A stretch of DNA of 64,000 bases from JBKEDC01 sp047974225 (GTDB lineage: Bacteria > Bacteroidota > Bacteroidia > Bacteroidales > Prolixibacteraceae): contig JBKECD010000022.1 in NCBI GenBank assembly GCA_047974225.1, forward strand, positions 1 to 64,000, read 5' to 3'. Below, in pieces: positions 1 to 7,769 of this stretch; the first letter of the stretch is position 1; each line of letters begins with the position of its first letter. A program made the translations under genes and the position numbers. The notes under the pieces are model-generated. The model ran no database searches and was not told where the DNA came from. It saw nothing but the letters and a program-made list of their open reading frames with translations.

Positions 1-210
1 AGCAATCTCATTGATGCTCTGCAAGCACTTATCGACAAAGTCGCCATTTTCGAGGAGGTCTTGCGGATAATATCCACAGACTGCCAGTTCCGAGAACACG
101 GCTAGTTCTGCGCCTTGCGCTTTAGCGTTTTCAATGGCATCAATGATTTTCGAGGTGTTTCCCGCGAAATCACCAATGGTGTAGTTGAGTTGTGTGAGAG
201 CTATTTTCAT
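1..210 (-). CDS. nadE: Glutamine-dependent NAD+ synthetase, N-terminal fragment (cut by window edge)
   Basis: Only the first 70 codons are present. The start is the ATG at 208-210 and the frame stays open to base 1. The product begins MKIALTQLNYTIGDFAGN and continues with a stretch containing FSELAVCGYYPQDLLE. This is the start of the nitrilase-like (CN hydrolase) glutaminase domain of NadE; the E in FSELA corresponds to the catalytic Glu of the nitrilase Glu-Lys-Cys triad. The full enzyme releases ammonia from glutamine and uses it to amidate deamido-NAD+ in the last step of NAD biosynthesis. The synthetase domain lies outside the window. Another nitrilase-family protein is possible from so short a fragment, but the match to the usual NadE start is close. 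Confidence 0.85.
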   Translation of the reverse strand, partial: MKIALTQLNYTIGDFAGNTSKIIDAIENAKAQGAELAVFSELAVCGYYPQDLLENGDFVDKCLQSINEIA

Positions 211-235
211 GGTTGTGGGGGGTTGGGGTGCAAAG

Positions 236-1114
236 TTATAATTTCAATTTTGAAAAGTATTCAACTTCGGGTTCTTTTGCCACAAACAATTCGAGTTGCT
301 TTGGTGTATTGAACCCTTGTATTTTTGATTTATATTTTGCAGCTATGCTTAAATCGTCTATTTCTTTTTTTCTGCGCACGCTGATTTCTAAAAAATTTTC
401 TTCTGTGTCAATGCCTAGGAATCTTCGGTCTGCCAAGTTTGCTGCAATTCCTGTTGTGCTACTTCCTGCAAAAGGATCTAAAATCCACGCCCCTTTCTTA
501 GTTGAAGCTAAGATTATCCGAGTGAGTACCGACAAAGGTTTTTGCGTGGGATGCTTTGTGCATGATTTTTCCCACGGAGCAATGGCGGGCAAAGTCCACA
601 CATCTTTCATTTGTTTTCCGCCATTTAGTTCTTTCATCAATTCGTAGTTAAAATAATGAGGCACCTTTTCACACTTTCTAGCCCAAATAATCAGTTCGGT
701 TGAATGGGTGAAATATCGGCATGAGAAATTGGGAGGAGGATTAGTTTTCTCCCAAGTGATTACATTCAGAATTTTAAATCCTAGCTCCGTAAGAATCTGC
801 CCGACGCTAAAAATATTGTGCATCGTGCCACTGATCCAGATTGTGGCATTTTCTTTCATCTTATCACGAGCTAAACTTAACCATTTTCGGTTAAAGTCAT
901 TTACAAAATCAAAGCCTTGCGACTTATCCCAATCACCTTTATTTACTGACACAACTTTTCCGTTCTCAATGGTCAGTCCCCCATTTGAAAGGAAATATGG
1001 AGGGTCGGCAAAGACCATGTCAAACTTGTGTTCAAACTGCGGAAGCAACTCAAACGAATCACCATGAAGGAGGGTGAAGTTTTTATCTGAGGATTTGAAG
1101 TAAGGGGTAATCAT
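236..1114 (-). CDS. Beta-class adenine DNA methyltransferase (DpnA/M2.DpnII-like)
   Basis: This 292-residue protein has methylase motif IV ADPPYFLSNGG (DPPY at 37-40) near the N-terminus and the SAM-binding motif I DPFAGSSTTG (213-222) near the C-terminus, after KHPTQKPL. The IV-before-I order defines beta-class N6-adenine/N4-cytosine methyltransferases, and the wording is closest to DpnA, the second methylase of DpnII-type systems, which methylates GATC and also works on single-stranded DNA. It is the last gene of a four-gene reverse-strand operon and starts 2 bp after the nuclease gene. GATC specificity is inferred from the family and the neighbouring Dam-type enzyme; it cannot be read from sequence. 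The locus is AT-rich compared with neighbouring housekeeping genes, as is usual for acquired restriction systems. Confidence 0.88.
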   Translation of the reverse strand: MITPYFKSSDKNFTLLHGDSFELLPQFEHKFDMVFADPPYFLSNGGLTIENGKVVSVNKGDWDKSQGFDFVNDFNRKWLSLARDKMKENATIWISGTMHNIFSVGQILTELGFKILNVITWEKTNPPPNFSCRYFTHSTELIIWARKCEKVPHYFNYELMKELNGGKQMKDVWTLPAIAPWEKSCTKHPTQKPLSVLTRIILASTKKGAWILDPFAGSSTTGIAANLADRRFLGIDTEENFLEISVRRKKEIDDLSIAAKYKSKIQGFNTPKQLELFVAKEPEVEYFSKLKL

Positions 1115-1116
1115 TG

Positions 1117-1650
1117 TTATTCAGGCAAGCCAAGCCATTTCAAAGGGATGTTATTAAATTGATAGTGGCAGTTCATGCTGTCGATGTATTCCAAAGTGTC
1201 CTTATATGAGTCATGCTTAAACCAATCATTCAGCACATACACATATTCCACTTTCCAGTTTAATTTTTTCACTAATTTTGAATATTGCTTACGCTTAAAA
1301 TCGCACGTTTGCAGTTTTTCATCAACAGATCCTGCCACTTTCTGAAACTTTATTTCAATGATAAATAGGGTATCTCTCACTATTACAAACAGACCATTGT
1401 CGGGCAATAATTGTTTCGAGAGGTGTTCTTTCCAATCAATTCCATACTCCTCCAGAAAGCGATAAAACTCATGTTTCTTAAAGCACCGAGCAACTTCTTT
1501 TCCTAAATATTGGATCTTACTTCCCGACTTATTTTTGGTTTTGCTCACCGTATAGCCTTCAATTTTCTCAAAAAGAGAGAGCAAATCGACACGCTCTTCA
1601 AAGCGTAAACCTGTTATTGTGTTTCCTCCACCTGTTCCTCCACTAATCAT
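1117..1650 (-). CDS. Putative type II restriction endonuclease, PD-(D/E)XK fold
   Basis: This small protein (177 residues) opens with a Gly-rich SGGTGGGNTITGLRFEERVD segment, a common start in PD-(D/E)XK restriction enzymes. It has a plausible active site with PD at 83-84 and EIK at 99-101 (LLPDNGLFV, then LFIIEIKFQ). Its position between two adenine methyltransferase genes on the same strand, with gaps of 2 and 19 bp, supports a role as the cutting partner. It does not resemble R.DpnII along its length, being much shorter, so the cognate site could be GATC or another site of the Dam-type enzyme. A Vsr-like or other repair nuclease is an alternative. I do not recognise a named family. Confidence 0.72.
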   Translation of the reverse strand: MISGGTGGGNTITGLRFEERVDLLSLFEKIEGYTVSKTKNKSGSKIQYLGKEVARCFKKHEFYRFLEEYGIDWKEHLSKQLLPDNGLFVIVRDTLFIIEIKFQKVAGSVDEKLQTCDFKRKQYSKLVKKLNWKVEYVYVLNDWFKHDSYKDTLEYIDSMNCHYQFNNIPLKWLGLPE

Positions 1651-1669
1651 GGCTTCTGTTTTTATAATT

Positions 1670-2584
1670 TCAAATTACTTCAGCATACTTCTTCGCTGAA
1701 TTTTTTATTAGCAACTCTGTTAATTCTCCCCGCTTATCGGGATTTGCATTGATGCTTCTTTTGGCATTCACTCGATTAATCTGATAGTTCTTATACAGAT
1801 CATCAAAGAAATTATCTTTAGGATTTTTTCCTCGCACATCAGAGTTACTTAAAATCCATTGATATCCCTGTTCATCTAATTTGTCGCAGAATCGAGCCAG
1901 CCTTATTTGCTCATCGTCATTAAACTCATCTTTTGTATAAGAGTTGAAACTCGACGTTTCACTTAATGGCTTATACGGAGGATCAAAATAAAAAAACGTA
2001 TTTCCTTGAGCTTCTTTTAGCGTATTCTCGAAATCTCCATTTAAAATGCTTACTCTTTGAAGCGAAGCATGCACAGCCGATAAATTCTCTACATCGCAGA
2101 TGAGCGGTTTCTTATAGCCTCCAATCGGCACATTAAATTCATTCTTCCGGTTCACACGATACAAGCCGTTAAAGCAAGTTTTATTCAAAAAGATGAACAA
2201 GGCAGCTTGATAAAGTTCACCTGAACTTCGGCTGTTAAAAAGCTCCCGTTTTTGATAGTAGTACGCTTTCTTTGCTTCATTATCTTCAAGCAAGGCATGA
2301 TATTCCAATTCCCAGCTTTGCAAGATTACAATCAATTCTTCAACTTTATTTTGAATGGTTTTATAGGTGCCGATTAAATCCGTATTGATATCATTAATAA
2401 CCACATTGCCCAATTTCGGATAGTGGTTTAAAACGTGAAACAGCATAGCTCCACCTCCAACAAATGGTTCAATATAGGTGGCGTGTGCTCCTCCAAAGTT
2501 CTTAGGCATTGCTTGCTCAATTATTTTAATTAATTGAGTCTTTCCACCAGCCCACTTCACAAATGGTTTTGCTTTTTTTGTCAT
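1670..2584 (-). CDS. Dam/DpnM-type (D12 class) adenine DNA methyltransferase
   Basis: The 304-residue protein has the D12 class signatures: FVKWAGGKTQ (8-17, SAM-binding motif I), the CFNGLYRVNRKNEFNVPIGG segment (137-156) typical of Dam target recognition, and catalytic FYFDPPYKPLS (DPPY 201-204). Dam, M.DpnII (DpnM) and M.EcoRV are relatives; most members with this central segment methylate the adenine of GATC. It lies between the EcoRI-type methylase (14 bp upstream) and the nuclease gene (19 bp downstream), so it probably protects host DNA from that nuclease. Start and length agree with the family. Confidence 0.93.
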   Translation of the reverse strand: MTKKAKPFVKWAGGKTQLIKIIEQAMPKNFGGAHATYIEPFVGGGAMLFHVLNHYPKLGNVVINDINTDLIGTYKTIQNKVEELIVILQSWELEYHALLEDNEAKKAYYYQKRELFNSRSSGELYQAALFIFLNKTCFNGLYRVNRKNEFNVPIGGYKKPLICDVENLSAVHASLQRVSILNGDFENTLKEAQGNTFFYFDPPYKPLSETSSFNSYTKDEFNDDEQIRLARFCDKLDEQGYQWILSNSDVRGKNPKDNFFDDLYKNYQINRVNAKRSINANPDKRGELTELLIKNSAKKYAEVI

Positions 2585-2598
2585 GATACGTAGGGTTG

Positions 2599-3582
2599 TT
2601 AGTGCAAAGCTGCCTGTTTTTTTCTAATTAATATTCTAAAATATGGGCATTTCCCATTTATGGCTAAATCCTTACCGTCATTTCCCTTTCTGAATTTGAT
2701 TATCTCAAATTGGTTAGGATTGAATTTGTGCAAGAATGTTATCGGCACTCCCATCGACCCTTTGTAGTCTTTGGGAATATCCTGTGTTTTATTGACATTA
2801 ATGCCATCGTAATTGTCGTATTTTTGATATTTAGCTTCGTTTCCAGTGTGTTTTTTGGTGAGTTCAATATCTTCGTGTCGTTTGGAAGTATCGAGGTTTG
2901 TTAGCCACAAGCAATTGTTTGGAGAAACTATTCTGTTTCCAGAGCCATCAATCCGAGCTTCTGTGCCATAAAGTTCATAGTACTCAGGGACAATAAATCC
3001 AGAGATACCTCTGCCCATATTTATACCTAGCCACACCTTGTTTTCTTTGATTAGTTTGAAGATTTCTTTATATGTTATTGCATTAATATTGCCAATTATC
3101 AGAAACTTTTTATCGTGTTTAACTAGTTGGGCAACATGCTCTCTAAATAATGAAAAGGGAGGGTTGGTTACCACAATATCCGCTTGTTTTAGTAGCTCTA
3201 CACTTTCAGAGCTTCGGAAATCACCATCGCCATTAAAATAAACAATGTCTGTGGAACTTGGGTTGCTTGTTTCTCCCTCCTTGCCTGTGTATTCACAGTA
3301 AAATCCTCTTTCCTGCTCTGCCGTGGTGAATAAGTCTATTACTTGTTCTTGATAGCAGGCAGCAATTAATTTTTGAAGTCCTAATCTCTTGAAGTTTGCA
3401 GCAAAATATCGGAAGAAATTACTCGAGCGAGGGTCATCGCAATTGCAATAGACCACTTTATTCTTAAAGTGGCTTTGGTAATGTTGCAATTCGCTTTCGA
3501 TATCAGAAAGCTGAGTGTAAAACTCATCGCTTTTTGACTTCTTCGCTTTCTGCAATAATTCATTTGTTGCGTTTCTTGCCAT
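2599..3582 (-). CDS. EcoRI-type adenine-specific DNA methyltransferase
   Basis: The 327-residue protein belongs to the M.EcoRI-like methylase family. It has KSDEFYTQL near the N-terminus (17-25), YCNCDDPRSSNFFRYF, the catalytic TNPPFSLFREH (NPPF 140-143) and a C-terminal half rich in Asn/Lys/Tyr that should carry target recognition. It is the first gene of the four-gene restriction-modification operon and is a third methylase of a class unrelated in sequence to the two downstream. Its specificity is unknown; the family name does not imply GAATTC. Its start codon directly follows the stop of a tiny upstream frame (see findings), which may couple translation. Confidence 0.88.
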   Translation of the reverse strand: MARNATNELLQKAKKSKSDEFYTQLSDIESELQHYQSHFKNKVVYCNCDDPRSSNFFRYFAANFKRLGLQKLIAACYQEQVIDLFTTAEQERGFYCEYTGKEGETSNPSSTDIVYFNGDGDFRSSESVELLKQADIVVTNPPFSLFREHVAQLVKHDKKFLIIGNINAITYKEIFKLIKENKVWLGINMGRGISGFIVPEYYELYGTEARIDGSGNRIVSPNNCLWLTNLDTSKRHEDIELTKKHTGNEAKYQKYDNYDGINVNKTQDIPKDYKGSMGVPITFLHKFNPNQFEIIKFRKGNDGKDLAINGKCPYFRILIRKKQAALH

Positions 3583-3620
3583 TTACTTAAGTATATTTTT
3601 CTCCATAGCATTATTCCTCC

Positions 3621-4295
3621 TTAAAACACAAAGCTCATCTGCAAAGCCAAGGTTTTAGTTGTTGTTTTATCGCCAAGGTTAGTTTTGATGGTTTCAAGGA
3701 AGCCGTTTTTATAGACTAATCCCAATCGGATGGCGTTGTTTTCGCCGAGGTCATATTCGCCACCGATGCCGATGTTGAGCCCCATGTTGAAGATGCGCAC
3801 ATCTTTGTTGATGTTATTTTTTTCGAGTTGCTCGTCGCTGGTGCTTGCGCGGGCATCGACATTCCACGCCGTGAACAGTCCGAATTGCCCCCAAAGGGTG
3901 GTGCGGTCGAACTGCTTCGAGCGCAAGCGAAAGGCAATCGGCACTTCGAGGTATTTCAAGCGATAGTCCACTTCTAGCTCGGTGTTGGCAGTGTAGTCTA
4001 TTCCACCAATCGAGAAGTCATGGTTTGGATTATATGCCACTTTGGTGTTGAGATTGGAGATGATAATCCCCGTGGTAACGGCATATTTATCGTTGTGGTC
4101 GATGAAGAAATCTGCATTGATGCCATAGTCAAAGCCCATGCCTGTTTTTGATTTCTCGGCATCACTTCCGCCCACCGAAAGCCAGTTGAGCGTGGGATTA
4201 AAAGAAAGACTGAGTGCCATGCTTCGCTCATTCTGAGCGGTGGCGGTTTGGTTGATAATCAATATTGTCAGTAGAACAAATGCGATGCGTTTCAT
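3621..4295 (-). CDS. PorT-like outer-membrane beta-barrel protein
   Basis: The 224-residue product has a signal peptide (MKRIAFVLLTILIINQTATA, cleaved before QNERS) followed by alternating hydrophobic/polar strands typical of the small barrel proteins annotated as PorT family in Bacteroidetes, ending with a terminal Phe (LQMSFVF), the usual barrel C-terminal signature. Segments such as LKYLEVPIAFRLRS and GGEYDLGENNAIRLGLVY are characteristic of that family. It should sit in the outer membrane; its role is unknown. It is transcribed from a -7 element at 4324-4331, ends only 38 bp before the restriction operon and may share transcription with it. Confidence 0.75.
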   Translation of the reverse strand: MKRIAFVLLTILIINQTATAQNERSMALSLSFNPTLNWLSVGGSDAEKSKTGMGFDYGINADFFIDHNDKYAVTTGIIISNLNTKVAYNPNHDFSIGGIDYTANTELEVDYRLKYLEVPIAFRLRSKQFDRTTLWGQFGLFTAWNVDARASTSDEQLEKNNINKDVRIFNMGLNIGIGGEYDLGENNAIRLGLVYKNGFLETIKTNLGDKTTTKTLALQMSFVF

Positions 4296-4323
4296 GATAT
4301 GTATGTATGTATTGTCTATTCTG

Positions 4324-4331
4324 CAAAAGTA
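4324..4331 (-). promoter_or_regulatory. Promoter -7 element (TACTTTTG) of the PorT-like gene
   Basis: The reverse strand reads TACTTTTG, a match to the Bacteroidetes -7 consensus TAnnTTTG, 28 bp before the start codon at 4295. Confidence 0.55.
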
Positions 4332-4477
4332 GTGAATTATCTCTTAGTGTGGGCTGTATTCCTAAATTTCCTTGCTCATGTCGGTTTTAATGCCCTTTAT
4401 ACGATTTCTCTGTCTATACAAGCTGTTTTTTTGCAATTCTCAATATATTCGCCACGAAAGCTTATTCAAATTAAACC

Positions 4478-5908
4478 CTAATTCTCCCTTTTCGAACTCA
4501 TCAACAGCCCCACAAAAGTTATCCCTGCATTCAAAATCAGCAGTTCAAAGCCGAACACATAGCCATTAAACCACGCCACAGAATTTGCGCTCAACAGATA
4601 GCAGATGAGGGGCGAAGCGATGCAGATATAGGGCACTAGTTTATCGTTGGGCTGTCGCTTGGTGGTGAGTCCGAAGGCAAACAAGCCGAGCAATGGACCA
4701 TAAGTATAGCCCACGGCTTTAAACACGGCTGTAACCACACTTTGGTTGTTCAGCAGTTGAAACACCATGATGACAAGAAAGATGAGCATCGAAAAGCCGA
4801 AGTGCACCAGTGTGCGCATGCGTGTGCTGTTTTCTTTCTTCGGAAGAAAATCCACACAAAAAGAAGTGGTGAGGGCAGTGATGGCGGAGTCGGCACTCGA
4901 ATAGGCAGCAGCCAAGATGCCGAGCAAGAACAGCACCCCCGCAAAAGTGCCGAAATATTCCACCGCCAAGAGCGGAAACAAATCATCGGTGCGCGAGGGG
5001 AGCGGAATGGCATTCACCTCGACATAGTGATAGAGCAGCACGCCCAAGGCGAGGAAGAAGATGTTGCTGATGATGAACGCCACGGAAAACCAATAGATGT
5101 TTTTCTTCGATTCCGAAGCGTTGCGGCAGCTGAGATTCTTCTGCATGAAATTTTGGTCAAGCCCATTGATGGCAATAGCTGTGGCGATGCCGGCAAAGAA
5201 TTGCTTGAAGAAGAAATTGCCCTCACGCCAATCCCAATTGAAGATGGTGCTCCGGTCGCTTTGCGCCACCACCTGCGTCATTTCTGAAAAGCTCAGGTTG
5301 AGTTGGCGACCAATCACCACGATGGTTGCCACCACAGCAGCGAGGATGAAGAAAGTCTGCAAAGTGTCAGTCCACACCACCGTTTTGATGCCCGCCTTTC
5401 GGGTGTAGAGCCAAATGGCGAAAAGGGTGATGAGCACGGTGAGCCAAAAGGGAATGCCGAGACGGTCGAAGAAAGTGAGTTGCAGCACACCAGCGGCAAG
5501 AAACAAGCGAAAGGAAGCCCCGATGGTCTGCGAAAGCAGAAAGAATGAAGCTCCTGTTTTATAGGCACGCTTGCCGAAACGCTGCGCCAGATAGCCATAA
5601 ATCGACACCAAGTTGAGCCGATAGCACATCGGGATCAGCACCGCCGCAATCACCCAATAGCCAATCATGTTGCCGAGCAGATATTGCAGATAGTTCCACG
5701 CCGAATTGCCCACCTCGCCCGGCACCGAGATGAAAGTAACGCCCGAGATGGTCGAACCAATCATGCCCCACGCCACCAGATACCATGGCGAGTTGCGATT
5801 GCCGGTGAAGAAGCTTTCAGCATCTCCACGGCGTGAGGTGAGATAGGAAATGAGCAGCAGCAAGGCAAAAAAGCTTGCAATAACAAAGGCGATGAGGGAG
5901 GTGGTCAT
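4478..5908 (-). CDS. Sodium:solute symporter (SSS family) permease
   Basis: The 476-residue, highly hydrophobic protein has about thirteen predicted membrane helices and the marks of the SSS family: an early SYLTSRRGDAESFFTGNR segment, GSTISGVTFISVPGEVG after the second helix (conserved Na+/substrate region) and AAAYSSADSAITALTTSFC in the middle (conserved Na2-site Ser pair). It couples Na+ entry to uptake of a small solute (sugar, amino acid, vitamin or nucleobase) across the inner membrane; the substrate cannot be told. The start at 5908 abuts a run of seven heptanucleotide repeats that fills the gap to the upstream lipoprotein gene. Confidence 0.88.
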   Translation of the reverse strand: MTTSLIAFVIASFFALLLLISYLTSRRGDAESFFTGNRNSPWYLVAWGMIGSTISGVTFISVPGEVGNSAWNYLQYLLGNMIGYWVIAAVLIPMCYRLNLVSIYGYLAQRFGKRAYKTGASFFLLSQTIGASFRLFLAAGVLQLTFFDRLGIPFWLTVLITLFAIWLYTRKAGIKTVVWTDTLQTFFILAAVVATIVVIGRQLNLSFSEMTQVVAQSDRSTIFNWDWREGNFFFKQFFAGIATAIAINGLDQNFMQKNLSCRNASESKKNIYWFSVAFIISNIFFLALGVLLYHYVEVNAIPLPSRTDDLFPLLAVEYFGTFAGVLFLLGILAAAYSSADSAITALTTSFCVDFLPKKENSTRMRTLVHFGFSMLIFLVIMVFQLLNNQSVVTAVFKAVGYTYGPLLGLFAFGLTTKRQPNDKLVPYICIASPLICYLLSANSVAWFNGYVFGFELLILNAGITFVGLLMSSKREN

Positions 5909-5957
5909 GAGAATGGAGAATGGAGAATGGAGAATGGAGAGTTGAGAATGGAGAGTT
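5909..5957. repeat. Seven tandem heptamers filling an intergenic gap
   Basis: Seven consecutive 7-bp units (five GAGAATG, two GAGAGTT) run from the base next to the symporter start codon (5906-5908) to the stop codon of the upstream lipoprotein gene (5956-5958). Nothing else occupies the gap. Such runs change copy number by slipped-strand mispairing. Confidence 0.9.
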
Positions 5958-6792
5958 AATTAGCATACTCATATTCTCGCTCATAAATATATCTCGGGAT
6001 TCCATTCTTAAACTCTATTTTTTTCACCCAATTATTGTGAGTGTCGTATTCATATTTGTAAGAAGTTTCCGTACGGTCTAAGCTACCATCAAAATCATAT
6101 ATTTTATTCCCCTTTTCGTCATATTTGTAAGTCCTCTTCCAGTCTAAGCTACCATCAGAATTATAGCGAGCATCTTCTATTTCATTCCCCTTTTCGTCAT
6201 ATTTGTAAATACTCTTCCAGTATAAACTACCATCAGAATTATAGTACGATCCTTCTATGTGATTCCCCTTTTCGTCATATTTTAAAATAATCTTCCCGTC
6301 TAAACTACCATCAGAATTATAGTAAGCTCCTTCTATTGCATTCCCCTTTTCGTCATATTTGTAAGTCCTCTTCCAGTCTAAGCTACCATCAGAATTATAG
6401 CGAGCATCTTCTATTGCATTCCCCTTTTCGTCATATTTGTAAATACTCTTCCAGTATAAACTACCATCAGAATTATAGCGAGCATCTTCTATTTGATTCC
6501 CCTTTTCGTCATATTTTAAAATAATCTTCTCGTCTAAACTACCATCAGAATTATAGTAAGCTCCTTCTATTGCATTCCCCATGGAATTAAATAGAAGAAG
6601 TGATTTTCCGCTTCGGTTGCCCTTTTCAATATTTCCGAACTTGTCTATGGCTTCGTATGAGGACTCGGAATAAGAAATGACTTCACCCTTTAAGTCGAGT
6701 CTTGTTCTGTCGTTTTTTACTTTATTGTCGGAGCATGCCAAGACAATTGATAGGATGAAAAAAGATGCGATGAATTTGATTTTTTGTTGCAT
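5956..6792 (-). CDS. Lipoprotein made of 26-residue YD-like tandem repeats
   Basis: I chose the ATG at 6792 because it gives a clean lipoprotein signal, MQQKIKFIASFFILSIVLAC with lipobox VLAC, followed by SDNK. After a short non-repetitive stretch, most of the protein is tandem 26-residue units of the form YNSDGSLDWKRTYKYDEKGN plus IEDAR; six units are nearly identical in DNA (78-bp period) and a seventh is shortened. The repeats resemble the YD/RHS-type beta repeats seen in surface proteins, without an RHS core or toxin domain. Function is unknown; likely anchored in the outer or inner membrane. The unit number is probably unstable. Confidence 0.75.
   Translation of the reverse strand: MQQKIKFIASFFILSIVLACSDNKVKNDRTRLDLKGEVISYSESSYEAIDKFGNIEKGNRSGKSLLLFNSMGNAIEGAYYNSDGSLDEKIILKYDEKGNQIEDARYNSDGSLYWKSIYKYDEKGNAIEDARYNSDGSLDWKRTYKYDEKGNAIEGAYYNSDGSLDGKIILKYDEKGNHIEGSYYNSDGSLYWKSIYKYDEKGNEIEDARYNSDGSLDWKRTYKYDEKGNKIYDFDGSLDRTETSYKYEYDTHNNWVKKIEFKNGIPRYIYEREYEYAN
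6085..6590. repeat. In-frame 78-bp tandem repeats inside the lipoprotein gene
   Basis: The sequence ACCATCAGAATTATAG recurs at 6151, 6229, 6307, 6385, 6463 and 6541, an exact 78-bp period; a diverged unit starts at 6085 (66 bp away, in frame). Copies differ mainly at a few codons in two alternating patterns, which suggests recent duplication of one or two units at a time. Confidence 0.92.
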
Positions 6793-7172
6793 AACTACGA
6801 TTTTAGTTGTGATTTGCACACCGTGTGCAAGTGCAAATGTAATTATTTTCGATTAAAAAAGGAGAGCAGGAATATTTTGGGCAGGGGATATTTTGGGGAT
6901 CTGAATAAATATGCGGATTTTTTCTGATGCTTTTTTCATCCAGTTTGTAGGGGAAGAGCTGATATCTTTGTAGCAAAAGCACAACATCATCTCAGGTAGC
7001 CCCATAGGGGCGACATCTTGTTAGCCCACGATTTTAATCGTGGGGACACCCACAAATTATCAGGTTCGCAGGAAAAATCAGGCAATCCCCAAAGGCGCTC
7101 GTACCGATTGGAACAACAAAAGCCCCTAATCCGATAGAATTAGAGGCTTTTATTAAAATTAAATCTGATGAA
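6793..7172. other. Intergenic region with promoter-like site and hairpins; possible small RNA
   Basis: No gene is seen. On the + strand there is a TATCTTTG element (about 6964-6971), then the hairpins GTAGCCCCATAGGGGCGAC and CCCACGATTTTAATCGTGGG (about 6995-7042), and finally the rho-independent-type hairpin at 7118-7152. A + strand transcript of about 175 nt could be made. The hairpins may instead be a dispersed palindromic repeat. Confidence 0.35.
7118..7152. terminator. Bidirectional rho-independent terminator downstream of rpmA
   Basis: AAAAGCCCCTAAT pairs with AATTAGAGGCTTTTA around a short loop, with A/T runs on both sides. It lies 20 bp beyond the rpmA stop codon. Confidence 0.75.
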
Positions 7173-7439
7173 TTAGCATACTGCTGTTGCAGGTTCTACT
7201 GACACATAAGATCTGTTGTTTCTTTTCTTTCTGAAAACAACTGTTCCATCAACCAATGCGAACAATGTGTGATCTTTACCGATACCTACATTTTCACCTG
7301 GGTTGTGCGCTGTACCACGTTGGCGAACCAAAATGTTACCCGCTTTGCAAACTTGACCGCCGTAGATTTTCACGCCTAGTCGTTTACTTTCCGATTCGCG
7401 GCCGTTCTTCGAACTACCGACACCTTTCTTGTGAGCCAT
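7173..7439 (-). CDS. rpmA: 50S ribosomal protein L27
   Basis: The 88-residue protein has the L27 signature: N-terminal AHKKGVGSSKNGRESESKRL, then GGQVCKAGNILVRQRGTAHNPG and GIGKDHTLFALVDG. L27 sits near the peptidyl-transferase centre of the large subunit, where its N-terminal tail contacts tRNA. No cleavable N-terminal extension (as in Firmicutes) is present. It is the second gene of the rplU-rpmA operon, 18 bp after rplU, and is followed by a terminator. Confidence 0.98.
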   Translation of the reverse strand: MAHKKGVGSSKNGRESESKRLGVKIYGGQVCKAGNILVRQRGTAHNPGENVGIGKDHTLFALVDGTVVFRKKRNNRSYVSVEPATAVC

Positions 7440-7457
7440 GGTCTAAATGTTTTTGGA

Positions 7458-7769
7458 TTATCCGTTAATACTTTCAATTAAAATTTGAGTCAAATACTGA
7501 CGATGACCGTTTCTTTTCTTGTAGCCTTTACGACGTTTTTTCTTGAAAACAATCACTTTGTCGCCTTTTAGATGGTCAAGAACTTTGGCTGTTACTGTTG
7601 CTCCCTCCACCACTGGAGTGCCAATAGCAATAGCGCCGTCATTGTCCACTAAAAGAACTTTGTCAAATTTTACCTCGGCGCCAACTTCGGCGTCTAGGCG
7701 GTGAACATACAATTTACGGTCGGCTTCAACACGGAATTGTTGTCCAGCAATTTCTACAATCGCGTACAT
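7458..7769 (-). CDS. rplU: 50S ribosomal protein L21
   Basis: The 103-residue protein starts MYAIVEIAGQQFRVEADRKL and contains VIVFKKKRRKGYKKRNGHRQ, the conserved basic RNA-binding segment of L21, which binds 23S rRNA in the large subunit. It leads the rplU-rpmA operon. A TAGTTTTG promoter element lies at 7858-7865, leaving a leader of about 80 nt that contains a small hairpin (CTCGAAA/TTTCGAG, 7815-7835), a place where autoregulation could act; the leader's role is inference. Confidence 0.98.
   Translation of the reverse strand: MYAIVEIAGQQFRVEADRKLYVHRLDAEVGAEVKFDKVLLVDNDGAIAIGTPVVEGATVTAKVLDHLKGDKVIVFKKKRRKGYKKRNGHRQYLTQILIESING

Noticed and set aside
236..3582. Reading the three methylases as one DpnII system
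   Set aside because: The nuclease is too short and unlike R.DpnII, and the first methylase belongs to another class; the locus is therefore described as DpnII/MboI-like in part only.
3381..3611. Frame starting after an AAGGAGG sequence, overlapping the first methylase gene
   Set aside because: It overlaps the methylase coding region out of frame and shows no recognisable protein features; only the short leader part before the methylase start is kept as a possible regulatory element.
4742..5287. Long + strand frame (181 codons)
   Set aside because: Antisense to the sodium/solute symporter gene; composition is typical of a shadow frame.
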